From Nautiliaceae bacterium (lineage in GTDB: Bacteria; Campylobacterota; Campylobacteria; Campylobacterales; Nautiliaceae): 35,558 bases of DNA. The notes under the pieces were generated by a model. The model was given only the letters and a program-made list of their open reading frames with translations, searched no databases and was not told the DNA's origin. Positions 7,310 through 15,132 of the stretch are shown piece after piece. A program made the translations under genes and the position numbers. Within the stretch, counting starts at the first letter, position 1. Every line of letters begins with the position of its first letter. The DNA is taken from NCBI GenBank assembly GCA_027062985.1, contig JAMOSR010000072.1, positions 1-35,558 of the forward strand. The letters run 5' to 3'.

Positions 7310-9258
7310 AAGAATTTGCTTATAAATTAGTAAAAGGAATAGACCGAAAGGATATTCCAAGAGATAAAAGAGATATTGTTAATGATTTAATAGCACTGGG
7401 AATAGTTACGGATGGTAAAATTGTCCAGCTTAAATCAAAATACAGAATAGGAAAAGTGGAAGTTACCAAAAAAGGATTTGGTTTTTTAATTCCCATAGGA
7501 GTTAAAGAGAAAGATTATTTAATAGAAGCCCATCATTTAAATGGAGCTGGTAACGGAGATTTGGTTATAGCCCAGAGGCTTTTAAACAAAAAAGGAAGAC
7601 CTAAAGCAAAAGTTGTTTATATTTTGGAAAAAGCGTTTGCATACAGCGTTGTATATCTTACATACGAATATAAAAAAGGTAAAAAAATCCCTGTACTTAA
7701 AAACGTTAAAACAGACCAGCCCGTATTTGTAAACGAAAAGAAAAAAACACTCAAAAAGCTGCCAGAAGGCGCGGTATTTAAGGTAAATAACTATACCGCA
7801 AAAATTGAAGAGGTGTTGGGAGTTTTAGACGACCCTTGGGTTGATGAAAAAATATCTTTGGCCCTTTATAACAAAAAAGAGGAATTTAGTAAAAAAGCGA
7901 TTAAAGAAGCAAAAGCGTTTGGAGATTATGTGGATAAATCCATGTATCCTGAGAGGGTGGATTTGACGAATCTTCCTTTTTGCACAATCGACCCGCCTAC
8001 GGCAAAAGACCATGACGATGCGATTTATTATGATAAAGAAAAAAACGAAATTTACGTGGCTATTGCGGATGTGAGCGAATATGTGTATTTAAACGGAAAT
8101 ATAGACAGGGAAGCTAAAGAGAGAGGTTTTAGTATATATTTTCCGCATAAATCCATTCCAATGCTTCCAAGGGAACTTAGCGAAAATATCTGTTCTTTAA
8201 AAGAGCATGAAGACAGGCTTGCTTTTATTTTTAAAATAACCCTTAATAATAACCACGAAGTAATAAAAGAAGAACTTTTTGAGGGAATTATAAATTCTCA
8301 CAGAAAATATTCGTATGACAGGGTTGACGAGTTTTTGGAAGGTAAATTTGAAAATACAGACGATACCGATAAAAAGATTTTAGAATGGCTTATGCCTTTA
8401 TGGGAAAAAATAAAACATATAAGACACAAAAGACTTAAAAAAGGTCTTGAATTTGAAAGTGACGAAATCAGAATGAGTCTTGATGAAGATGGAATGATTA
8501 AAGAAGTTACAATAGAAAAGGAAACCCCTTCCCATAAACTGATAGAGGACTGTATGCTGCTTGCGAATCAGGCTGCGGCGAAAATGATTGATTTTGGGAT
8601 TTTCAGGGTTCATGAAAAGCCTTCTCAAACTTCACTGGACGAACTTTATACCGAGCTTGGAGCTCTTGGAATAGATGTGGATGTAGATGAAAAAGATTTT
8701 GTAAAAGTGGTTGAAAAAATTCAGTCTCAGGCAAAAGAGATGGGAATTAAAAAATTTGTGGATAAACTTATTGTACGCTCTCAGCAGCAGGCAAGATACG
8801 ATGCCGTATGTACTCCTCATTTTGCCCTTGGATTTGAGAGGTATTCCCATTTTACGTCTCCTATTAGAAGATATCCCGATTTGATTTTACACAGGCTTCT
8901 TAAAGCCACTATTAAAAATCAACAAAAGATAGTGGATTATATTCTGAGAAATGTTGAAGCCCTCGTGGTTAAACTCAGCGAGCTTGAAAGAGAAGCTATG
9001 AAAGTAGAATGGGATTTTTATGACAGAAAATACGCAAGGTTTGCCGCATTGCATATAGGCAATAAATATAAGGGCGTAATTGAAGATAAAGAAATTCCTC
9101 CTATTGCCAAAATCTTAGAAGACAAACTTTTAGGAGCTAGGGTGTTTTTGAAAAATACCGAACAATTTAATCTTTTTGAAAAAGTGGATGTGGAAATTCT
9201 TAGCAGCAATATTGCAACAGCTAAGATTAAGGGAAAGGCGTATAAAGAGGAAGTTTAA
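7306..9258 (+). CDS. rnr: Ribonuclease R (RNB family 3'-5' exonuclease)
   Basis: RNase R degrades structured RNA processively and takes part in rRNA and mRNA quality control. A cold-shock-like N-terminal region contains GKVEVTKKGFGFLIP. The RNB catalytic signature is TIDPPTAKDHDDAI at residues 227-240, with the four expected aspartates D229, D235, D237 and D238. HFTSPIRRYPDLILHRLL lies further on, and a short S1-like region closes the protein. At 650 residues it lacks the long Lys-rich tail of the roughly 800-residue enterobacterial enzyme, as expected for this phylum. It overlaps the HDOD gene by four bases. Confidence 0.94.
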   Translation: MKEFAYKLVKGIDRKDIPRDKRDIVNDLIALGIVTDGKIVQLKSKYRIGKVEVTKKGFGFLIPIGVKEKDYLIEAHHLNGAGNGDLVIAQRLLNKKGRPKAKVVYILEKAFAYSVVYLTYEYKKGKKIPVLKNVKTDQPVFVNEKKKTLKKLPEGAVFKVNNYTAKIEEVLGVLDDPWVDEKISLALYNKKEEFSKKAIKEAKAFGDYVDKSMYPERVDLTNLPFCTIDPPTAKDHDDAIYYDKEKNEIYVAIADVSEYVYLNGNIDREAKERGFSIYFPHKSIPMLPRELSENICSLKEHEDRLAFIFKITLNNNHEVIKEELFEGIINSHRKYSYDRVDEFLEGKFENTDDTDKKILEWLMPLWEKIKHIRHKRLKKGLEFESDEIRMSLDEDGMIKEVTIEKETPSHKLIEDCMLLANQAAAKMIDFGIFRVHEKPSQTSLDELYTELGALGIDVDVDEKDFVKVVEKIQSQAKEMGIKKFVDKLIVRSQQQARYDAVCTPHFALGFERYSHFTSPIRRYPDLILHRLLKATIKNQQKIVDYILRNVEALVVKLSELEREAMKVEWDFYDRKYARFAALHIGNKYKGVIEDKEIPPIAKILEDKLLGARVFLKNTEQFNLFEKVDVEILSSNIATAKIKGKAYKEEV

Positions 9259-9259
9259 G

Positions 9260-10177
9260 ATGTATAAAAAAGATTTTGATAAATTAAGCCTATTACCTCA
9301 TCATTTGTTGTTATATGGAAACAGTTTTTATCTCCAAGAATATGAAAAAAAGATTTTGAAACAATTTGAAAATGCTAATATTATTAAAATGTATTATGAT
9401 GATTATGATTTTGAAACGGCAAAAACCCATCTTAGTGAGAGTTCTCTTTTCGGGGATATCAATGTTTTAATAATAAAACATTCAAAGGTTCCTCCAAATA
9501 TAGAAAAACTTATTAAATATACTAAAGAGAGTTATCTTTTTTTCTTTTATTACGGAGATAAAAAACCGGATGTTTTCGGAAAAAATTTTGTAAGATTTTT
9601 TGAACCGAATTTAAAAGAAAAACTTGAATTTATAGGAGCTTTTTCAAAAGAATACGGAGTAAATATTTCAAAAGAAGCCTCTTTATATTTGGCTTCTGCG
9701 GTAGAACCTTCTTTTTTTAGATATGAAATAGAAAAACTCTCTTTATATTCTTCGGATATTTCTTTGGAAGACGTTAAAAAACTTGTGTTTTTATATAAGG
9801 AAGAGTCTTTTGAGGAATTAAGCGTTTCTGTGTTAAAAGGAGAGGATTTTTATGAAAAATTAAATAACGTTTTGGAAATCAGTGATTTTAAAAGAATTAT
9901 TCCGGCAATAATAAGATATGTAAGAGAACTTTTCGAATACCATGTATATATAAAAAAAACGGGTGCTTCTTCGCTTGAAGGATATCTTGGGTATAAGCTT
10001 CCTTTTCATATAGAAAAACAGAGAATTGAACTTGCAATTAAATTTAAAGAAAAAGATTTTTACGAACTTTTAAAAAATCTTCTTAAATTCGAACTTGAAA
10101 TGAGAAGCAGTGAAAAAAATAAAGAAGCTGTTTTTTGGGAAGCTATGAGTTATTTAAAAATTTTTACTTCTTTTTAA
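9260..10177 (+). CDS. holA: DNA polymerase III subunit delta
   Basis: HolA opens the beta clamp within the clamp loader. The reading frame is open further upstream, but the ATG at 9260 is the likely start: it begins MYKKDFDKLSLLPHHLLLYG, follows the rnr stop by one base and has AGAGGAAG upstream. The protein is then 305 residues. The N-terminal AAA-like fold starts with LLYGNSFYLQEYEKKIL, and the C-terminal collar region carries ...RRIIPAIIRYVRELF-like helices. Sequence is weakly conserved, as usual for delta. The gene order rnr-holA is one I recall from Campylobacter. Its last 14 bases overlap the convergent ygbA-type gene. Confidence 0.82.
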   Translation: MYKKDFDKLSLLPHHLLLYGNSFYLQEYEKKILKQFENANIIKMYYDDYDFETAKTHLSESSLFGDINVLIIKHSKVPPNIEKLIKYTKESYLFFFYYGDKKPDVFGKNFVRFFEPNLKEKLEFIGAFSKEYGVNISKEASLYLASAVEPSFFRYEIEKLSLYSSDISLEDVKKLVFLYKEESFEELSVSVLKGEDFYEKLNNVLEISDFKRIIPAIIRYVRELFEYHVYIKKTGASSLEGYLGYKLPFHIEKQRIELAIKFKEKDFYELLKNLLKFELEMRSSEKNKEAVFWEAMSYLKIFTSF

Positions 10178-10517
10178 ATAAGTTTTTTATTTTTTTTGCG
10201 GCTTTTGTAACTCCTAATTTCATTCCGGAGTATCTCATCATTTTTGCCATCTGTTTGTATTTGTTTTTTTCATAACATGGGTTTGGACAGTTTCTGCATC
10301 TCGGTTTCGGTTCGTTTGGACATTCTTGAAGTTTTGAAAAAGAGTATTGAATAAGAGTGTGACACTCTTCGCATAGGTTAAGAGTTAAAGTGAAGGTTTT
10401 ATTTTTATAAGGGATATGATATGTTTTTGAAAACTGTCCTTTATGTTTATCATGACAAAAAATGGTAAAAAATTTTTCAAGGGTTTTTATTTCATTTTCA
10501 AATTTTTCCGGAGTCAT
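10164..10517 (-). CDS. ygbA: YgbA-type nitric oxide/nitrosative stress response protein
   Basis: This 117-residue Cys-rich protein matches the family named 'nitrous oxide-stimulated promoter' (YgbA_NO). Two Cys pairs are seen: LCEECHTLI (about residues 53-61) and CRNCPNPCYEKNKYKQMAKM (about 73-92), followed by MRYSGMKLG. The family's typical ending is CRxCPxHCY...MRYSG. E. coli YgbA belongs to the NsrR regulon and is tied to recovery from nitrosative stress; the biochemical activity is not established. It is convergent with holA. A perfect TTGAT-N4-ATCAA box lies about 67-80 bases upstream of the ATG, so control by an FNR/NnrR-type regulator is likely. Nautiliaceae make ammonia from nitrate, a process that exposes cells to NO. 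Confidence 0.82.
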   Translation of the reverse strand: MTPEKFENEIKTLEKFFTIFCHDKHKGQFSKTYHIPYKNKTFTLTLNLCEECHTLIQYSFSKLQECPNEPKPRCRNCPNPCYEKNKYKQMAKMMRYSGMKLGVTKAAKKIKNLFKKK

Positions 10518-10580
10518 TTTAAACCTTTAAACATTCGTAGGGGAGAACAAAAGAAGTATATAATATTTTAAACAATGTAT

Positions 10581-11051
10581 TCATTGATTTAAATCAACAA
10601 ATGTCTGGAAGTTTTGTCTTATTGCTTCATAAAGAATAATGCCGGTACTTACGGCAAGATTTAAACTTCTGCCTTTTTTTGTCATAGGTATGGTGATACA
10701 CTGGTCTTTGAATCGTTTTAGGATATTTTCGTCAATTCCTTTTGTTTCACTTCCGAAAATAAGATAATCTCCGGGTTTATAGTTTTTTTGAAAATAGGGG
10801 GTATTTGTTTTTGTGGTGGCAAAAAAACATCTTGAGGTATCGGTATTGTTTAAAAATTCTTCCGTGCTTTCCCATATTTTTAAATCAACGTTATTCCAAT
10901 AATCAAGTCCCGCTCTTTTTACGGCTTTTTCACTTATATCAAAACCTATAGGTTTTACGATATGTAAAGAGGCCCCGGCGTTTACGCATAGTCTTCCTAT
11001 ATTGCCCGTGTTAGGAGGTATTTGAGGATTAAACAGCACTATGTTAAACAC
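10581..11051 (-). CDS. trmL: tRNA (cytidine(34)-2'-O)-methyltransferase
   Basis: TrmL is a SPOUT-class methyltransferase that 2'-O-methylates the wobble base of certain leucine tRNAs using SAM. The signature N-terminus is NIVLFNPQIPPNTGNIGRLC. SAM-knot motifs follow: YLIFGSETKGI (about residues 96-106) and CITIPMTKKGRSLNLAVS (about 119-136). Length 156 is typical. The start codon is GTG with AAGG seven bases before it. The start overlaps the stop of a small upstream ORF by eight bases, which suggests coupling in a purU-smORF-trmL unit. Confidence 0.94.
   Translation of the reverse strand: MFNIVLFNPQIPPNTGNIGRLCVNAGASLHIVKPIGFDISEKAVKRAGLDYWNNVDLKIWESTEEFLNNTDTSRCFFATTKTNTPYFQKNYKPGDYLIFGSETKGIDENILKRFKDQCITIPMTKKGRSLNLAVSTGIILYEAIRQNFQTFVDLNQ
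10584..10597 (-). promoter_or_regulatory. FNR/NnrR-type operator upstream of ygbA
   Basis: TTGATTTAAATCAA is a perfect 14-bp palindrome that matches the FNR box TTGAT-N4-ATCAA in all ten consensus positions. It lies inside the last codons of trmL (Val-Asp-Leu-Asn-Gln). Candidate -10 boxes on the minus strand (TATTAT, TATATA or TATACT, 10554-10565) put the box centre roughly 38-43 bases upstream of a predicted start. That matches class II activation by a Crp/Fnr-family protein. Confidence 0.65.
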
Positions 11052-11175
11052 GTTTGGACCTTTTTATCAGATGTTCTAAAATTTTTGCTATAGCTTTGGG
11101 CTTTTTGGAAAATACGTTTTTTAATCTGTCTTTTATTATTTGGTATTTTATCTCTTCTTTGTTTATATTGTTCAC
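11044..11175 (-). CDS. Small basic 43-residue ORF between purU and trmL
   Basis: This is an uncharacterised ORF read from a GTG nine bases after the purU stop to a TAA eight bases inside trmL. The product starts MNNINKEEIKYQIIKDRLKN and ends ILEHLIKRSKRV. It is Lys-rich and probably mostly helical, with no membrane segment. Evidence for being real: it fills nearly all the 133-base gap between two co-directional genes, joins both with operon-like spacing, and has Lys/Ile/Glu-rich composition like the neighbouring proteins. Evidence against: only a weak ribosome-binding site (AGAGCGG, too close to the GTG) and no recognised family. Confidence 0.45.
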   Translation of the reverse strand: MNNINKEEIKYQIIKDRLKNVFSKKPKAIAKILEHLIKRSKRV

Positions 11176-11184
11176 AGCCGCTCT

Positions 11185-12012
11185 TTATAATATGATGGTT
11201 TTATTGGCATATACAAATATTCTGTCTTCAATTGCTAGCTTAATGGCTCTGCTTAAGACTATTTTTTCTATATCTCTTCCCTGAAGTCTCATCTCCTCCC
11301 AATTCATCTCATGGTCTACTCTTATAACGTCTTGTTCTATTATGGGACCGTCGTCGAGGTTGTTGTTTACGAAATGGGCTGTAGCGCCTATAATTTTTAC
11401 TCCCCTGTCATATGCCTGTTTATAGGGATTTGCCCCAATAAAAGCCGGCAGGAAAGAGTGGTGGATATTTATAATCTTGTTTGGAAACTCTTCTACGAAA
11501 TTGGGAGTGAGTATCCTCATAAATTTAGCCAGGATTATAAAATCAGGATTTGTGGGTTTTATAATTTCAAGCATTTCGTTTTCATGTTCCACTCTGCTTT
11601 TACCTTCGGCCGGAATGTAGTAAAAAGGAATGTTGAATTTTTCCACTAAATCTTTTAAATTGTTTCTATTTGCGATTACTCCTAAAATTTCCACATCCAA
11701 ATCATCGCTATATTGTTTAATTAAAATATCTCCAAGGGCGTGGGCTTCTTTTGTAGCCATAAGGAAAAGTCTTTTTTTTCTTTTTTTATAGATTCTGACG
11801 TTTGCACAGGGAACTTCTTTTAAAATCTGTTCTTTTAATTTTTCTTTATCCACTTTACCGACAATTACCGCACGGAAAAAGAATTTGTTGTTTTCTTTAT
11901 CAACGAATTCCTGTTGGGTTTCTATATTAAAATCGTTTTCATATAAAACTTTGGAAATTTTATAAACAAGACCTTTTTTGTCATCGCAGTCAATTAAAAG
12001 AGTATATTTCAT
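11185..12012 (-). CDS. purU: Formyltetrahydrofolate deformylase
   Basis: PurU hydrolyses 10-formyl-THF to formate and THF, balancing one-carbon pools and supplying formate for PurT-type purine synthesis. An N-terminal ACT domain (residues about 1-75, starting YTLLIDCDDKKGLVYKIS) is followed by the formyltransferase domain. Active-site stretches are NIHHSFLPAF and GATAHFVNNNLDDGPII, with the expected Asn-His and Asp residues. Length 275 is standard. A -10-like TATGAT lies at about 12038-12043 on the minus strand. In Campylobacter purU sits beside cca; here a chemoreceptor gene separates them. Confidence 0.95.
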   Translation of the reverse strand: MKYTLLIDCDDKKGLVYKISKVLYENDFNIETQQEFVDKENNKFFFRAVIVGKVDKEKLKEQILKEVPCANVRIYKKRKKRLFLMATKEAHALGDILIKQYSDDLDVEILGVIANRNNLKDLVEKFNIPFYYIPAEGKSRVEHENEMLEIIKPTNPDFIILAKFMRILTPNFVEEFPNKIINIHHSFLPAFIGANPYKQAYDRGVKIIGATAHFVNNNLDDGPIIEQDVIRVDHEMNWEEMRLQGRDIEKIVLSRAIKLAIEDRIFVYANKTIIL

Positions 12013-12063
12013 ATCAGGCCTTTTTAATTAAAATTTTATCATATAAAGGAGGAGAAAAAGAAA

Positions 12064-13761
12064 CTAAAGTTTAAAGTGAGAACTTTCTTTTTCCAAAAGA
12101 GAAATAATGTTTTTTAGCTGATTTGAAATAGATTTTAAATCTTTTGCAATGTGTTGAGATACTTTACTTTCATTTACCAAACCGTCTATTGCTTTAATTA
12201 GTGATTTTATATGTTCTTTTGTTTTTGTCGTTTCTTCTAGTGCTTTTGAAGAAATTTCTATTGTATTGCTTAGAGAGTGCATAGTAGAGTCGGTTTTATT
12301 TATCAGAATATCCGTTTTGTCTGTAATAAATATAAATTCTTTTGCTTTTTCCTCTATCTCTTTTTGAGCCTGCATAATTCCCTGGACGATTATATTTATA
12401 GCCGCGTCTATTTCGCCTAATGATTTTTGAGTTCTTTCAGCCAGTTTTCTAACTTCATCCGCAACAACGGCAAATCCTCTTCCATGTTCTCCGGCCCTTG
12501 CGGCTTCTATTGCGGCATTAAGAGCCAGTAAATTTGTCTGGTCTGCTATTTCTTTTATTATATTTATAATATCTTTTATCTGGTGGGATTGGTCTGCAAG
12601 AGATGTTATCTGATTTGCTATTTCATTCTCTTTTTCTTTTTCAAATTCTATTTTTTCAACTACTTCTTTTAATGTGTTTACCGTATCTTCCAAAATATAC
12701 TGGGTTTTATTGATATCTTCTACGGTTTTTTGCACTTTTTCTTCGGCTGAATCCACTTCTTTTTCAATTTGTTGGCTGTTGTTTTGTATTTGTGAGATTA
12801 GGGCTGATTGGTTATTAACGCTTTTTTCCATTTTTTGAGCATTTTCGTCAAGTTTTCTTGCTATTGAAGAAGTTGTTGTCAGCATTGTTTTTATTTTCCT
12901 GATTAATTCCGCGAGTTTGGTTATAAAATTGTTAATTGCTTTTGCTATTAGTCTTATTTCAGGTGTTCCTTTTTCAGGGAGATGAATGCTTAAATCGTCC
13001 TCGTTTTTAGATAAGATTTCCGCATACTCTTTTACCGGATTTATTATATTTCTCTCAAAGAAGAAGTTAATTGAAAGGCTTATTATGGCTATAAATGCAA
13101 TTATTGCCAGAATGCCGCCTATAAGCATTATTTTTTGAGTTTTTGAAATGGCTCCTTTTACCTGATTCATAGGAACTTCAACACTTACCATCCCCCTAAC
13201 ATCTCCGACTTTATAATTAAACGCCACATTTCCGTAATCTTTTACCAGTGCTTTATAAAGATTTTCCGGAACTTCTTTATAAGGTATTCCATGACATTTT
13301 AAACAGACTTTTTTTATGTAAAGGGGTTTTGCGTATCTGATAATCTCTTCTCCTTTTTCATTTTTGGCTATTTCCCAGTATTCAGGAAGTTTTTTTTCTT
13401 CAAGAAGCTTTAGAACTTTTATTTCATCTTTATTTGGTTTATTTAGGGGGTTTCTGTATTTTAAAGAAGTCTGTTTAATATAAAATCCTGATTTTTGCGT
13501 AACTTCCGCGGCTACGTTTCTTCCCGAGAATGCTGGAGTACAAGCCCATCTTGAAAGACCGTCTTTAACCGTTACGTGAGGAGCCACCTTTGCCATATAA
13601 TGTCTCATAGCGATTAACTGTTCGGCCGCTTTTCTAGCTTTATCAACTCCTTCATTTATGGCAAGTTCTTTTAATTGGTTTTGAATTACAAAGTATCCGG
13701 GAATTAAAATAATGATAAATGCACTTATGATTATAAGAATAATTTTGGTTTTGGAAGACAT
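12064..13761 (-). CDS. Methyl-accepting chemotaxis protein with haem-binding (Tll0287-like) sensor domain
   Basis: This 565-residue chemoreceptor has TM1 at about residues 7-26, a periplasmic domain at about 30-208, TM2 at about 210-236, a HAMP region, and a long helical signalling domain with the hairpin tip DQTNLLALNAAIEAARAGEH. The periplasmic domain carries CLKCHG (C153, C156, H157), a c-type haem motif. The flanking sequence (RNPLNKPN, YAKPLYIKKVCLKCHG, GDVRGMVSVEVP) matches the Tll0287-like/DUF3365 family. It therefore probably senses redox state, or NO/CO/O2, and feeds CheA for energy taxis. It has its own promoter and ribosome-binding site (AAGGAG) and interrupts the purU-cca neighbourhood. 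Confidence 0.92.
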   Translation of the reverse strand: MSSKTKIILIIISAFIIILIPGYFVIQNQLKELAINEGVDKARKAAEQLIAMRHYMAKVAPHVTVKDGLSRWACTPAFSGRNVAAEVTQKSGFYIKQTSLKYRNPLNKPNKDEIKVLKLLEEKKLPEYWEIAKNEKGEEIIRYAKPLYIKKVCLKCHGIPYKEVPENLYKALVKDYGNVAFNYKVGDVRGMVSVEVPMNQVKGAISKTQKIMLIGGILAIIAFIAIISLSINFFFERNIINPVKEYAEILSKNEDDLSIHLPEKGTPEIRLIAKAINNFITKLAELIRKIKTMLTTTSSIARKLDENAQKMEKSVNNQSALISQIQNNSQQIEKEVDSAEEKVQKTVEDINKTQYILEDTVNTLKEVVEKIEFEKEKENEIANQITSLADQSHQIKDIINIIKEIADQTNLLALNAAIEAARAGEHGRGFAVVADEVRKLAERTQKSLGEIDAAINIIVQGIMQAQKEIEEKAKEFIFITDKTDILINKTDSTMHSLSNTIEISSKALEETTKTKEHIKSLIKAIDGLVNESKVSQHIAKDLKSISNQLKNIISLLEKESSHFKL

Positions 13762-13789
13762 TTTTTCTCCTTAGCAACTTGTATGGGGA

Positions 13790-13795
13790 ATTATA
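13790..13795 (-). promoter_or_regulatory. Putative -10 box for the haem chemoreceptor gene
   Basis: TATAAT on the minus strand lies about 28 bases before the ATG at 13761, downstream of an A/T run and followed by AAGGAG. There is no clear -35, as usual in this phylum. It sits in the short gap after the cca stop, so the chemoreceptor need not depend on the leu-cca operon. Confidence 0.5.
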
Positions 13796-13814
13796 CAAAA
13801 AAAAAGATTAAAAC

Positions 13815-14906
13815 TTAATAGAAAATAATTTCTACAGGATAGTTTCTTATTTCTTTTAGAATTGATTTTCGTGGATTTTTAGGGTCAATGTGTTTTGGAC
13901 GGTATTTTTTATCCCATAGATTCTCTTTTTTTATCCACTCCTCACAGCAGTTGAGGTTAAGAATTGAAAAAGTTTTTAGCGGATATTTAAGTGCAAGAGC
14001 ATAAAGAAATCTGTTTGTAACTTTTTTTGGACGTTTTTTGATTTTTATTTCTCTTTTTAGACGGTTTGGAAGATTAAGAATCTTAATAACTTTTGCATGA
14101 TTTAAATGTTTATAATAAATCAAATGATAAAGAAAAAAACTTTCGATTGGATTGTGTTTGTAGATTTTTGCCAAATAAAAAAAGTCTTTTTTACTGAATG
14201 TTAGGTTAAAAAGTTTTTTTGCAATACATAAAGTTATGAAATAATAAAAGCCGTAATAAAGATAATTTGATTTAAACATCTTTTCAAACTCCATATAAAT
14301 TCTCTCACGGCTTAAATCGCTTAGGTCTATTAATCTGCACAGTTTGATTGTTTTATCTGCAACTTTAAATTTTAGTCTTGATGAAAACTGCATAGCCCTT
14401 AAAACTCTTAAAGAGTCTTCAGTAAAAGTTTTATCATCTATATGACGGATTATTCTTTTTTTAATATCGTTAATTCCTCCCCAAAAATCAAGAATTTTGC
14501 CGGTATAGATGTTTTGCATTAAAGCGTTCATAGTAAAATCGCGTCTTTTTGAGGCTGTTTTTTCATCCTGTGTTATAAAGACTTTAAATCCTTTATGTCC
14601 TTTTGATATTTTACTTTCAATCCTTGGTAGGGCAATATCGAAGTTTTTCCATTTATATACGAAAAAACTTTTTCCAACTCCTTTAGCGCCGAGTTTTTTC
14701 ATAAGAGAGTCAAATTTTTCGGGATTAATATCATAAACTTCTAAATCATACTCTTTTGGAGTAATTCCGAGTATTTTGTCTCTTACGCATCCTCCGACAA
14801 GATATACTCGGGAAGTATATGGAGCAAAAAATTTTTTTAAAAACTTTAAATCTTCAAACTTTTCATTTTTCACTTTTAACTTTTCACTTTTGTGAGAGTT
14901 TTTCAT
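13815..14906 (-). CDS. cca: CCA tRNA nucleotidyltransferase
   Basis: This enzyme adds or repairs the 3' CCA end of tRNAs and belongs to the class II nucleotidyltransferase family (poly(A) polymerase head domain). VYLVGGCVRDKILG holds the nucleotide-binding GG at residues 38-39. DLE at 54-56 supplies the metal-binding acidic pair. RRDFTMNAL at 121-129 is the conserved head-domain motif, followed by neck motifs (RHIDDKTFTEDSLRVLRAMQ). The start is uncertain: the ATG at 14906 lies 23 bases inside the upstream gene, while an in-frame GTG at 14873 is also possible. The N-terminal stretch between them is encoded by a 7-nt-period repeat. Strongly Lys-rich C-terminus. Confidence 0.9.
   Translation of the reverse strand: MKNSHKSEKLKVKNEKFEDLKFLKKFFAPYTSRVYLVGGCVRDKILGITPKEYDLEVYDINPEKFDSLMKKLGAKGVGKSFFVYKWKNFDIALPRIESKISKGHKGFKVFITQDEKTASKRRDFTMNALMQNIYTGKILDFWGGINDIKKRIIRHIDDKTFTEDSLRVLRAMQFSSRLKFKVADKTIKLCRLIDLSDLSRERIYMEFEKMFKSNYLYYGFYYFITLCIAKKLFNLTFSKKDFFYLAKIYKHNPIESFFLYHLIYYKHLNHAKVIKILNLPNRLKREIKIKKRPKKVTNRFLYALALKYPLKTFSILNLNCCEEWIKKENLWDKKYRPKHIDPKNPRKSILKEIRNYPVEIIFY
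14856..14890 (-). repeat. 7-nt-period repeat at the ciaD-like/cca junction
   Basis: Read on the minus strand, five consecutive heptamers occur: AAAGTGA, AAAGTTA, AAAGTGA, AAAATGA, AAAGTTT. The first contains the TGA stop of the upstream CiaD-like gene, and the third supplies a possible GTG start for cca. The array is translated into the Lys/Glu-rich N-terminus of the CCA enzyme. A related array lies at 22327-22361. Confidence 0.7.
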
Positions 14907-15132
14907 CTATTTTAGCAAGAAGATATTCCAGAAAGTTTAACGTAACGTCTAGTTTAACGTCGATATTTTGAGTGTTTGGTGATTGAAGACCGTCAAACAA
15001 TACTAAAATTCTTTCTTTAATATGTCTTAAAAACTCTTTATCGCATTCCGTTTTTTTTTCGTTTATCTCTTCTAAAAACTCTTCTTCTTCTATTTCCTGA
15101 AGCGTTTCAAGTATTGTTTCTTTTAAGTCCAT
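14884..15132 (-). CDS. CiaD-like domain protein
   Basis: This is an acidic 82-residue protein. Its C-terminal half (FLRHIKERILVLFDGLQ ... KLDVTLNFLEYLLAKIDEKL) matches the conserved C-terminal region I recall for Campylobacter jejuni CiaD (Cj0788), where it precedes cca and purU as here. CiaD is described as a secreted effector needed for invasion of host cells. This protein has only the conserved domain plus a short acidic lead (EEIEEEEFLEEI), with no signal peptide. The ATG overlaps the upstream stop by one base. In a presumed free-living organism an invasion role is unlikely, so the ancestral function is probably different and unknown. Confidence 0.72.
   Translation of the reverse strand: MDLKETILETLQEIEEEEFLEEINEKKTECDKEFLRHIKERILVLFDGLQSPNTQNIDVKLDVTLNFLEYLLAKIDEKLSQK

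Noticed and set aside
9176..9259. Upstream extension of holA into rnr
   Set aside because: The 28 extra residues come from reading rnr out of frame; the ATG at 9260 has a good ribosome-binding site and fits HolA.
11054..11649. Plus-strand reading frames opposite trmL upstream region and purU
   Set aside because: They lack domains and ribosome-binding sites, and purU on the other strand is unmistakable. The small minus-strand ORF explains 11044-11175 better.
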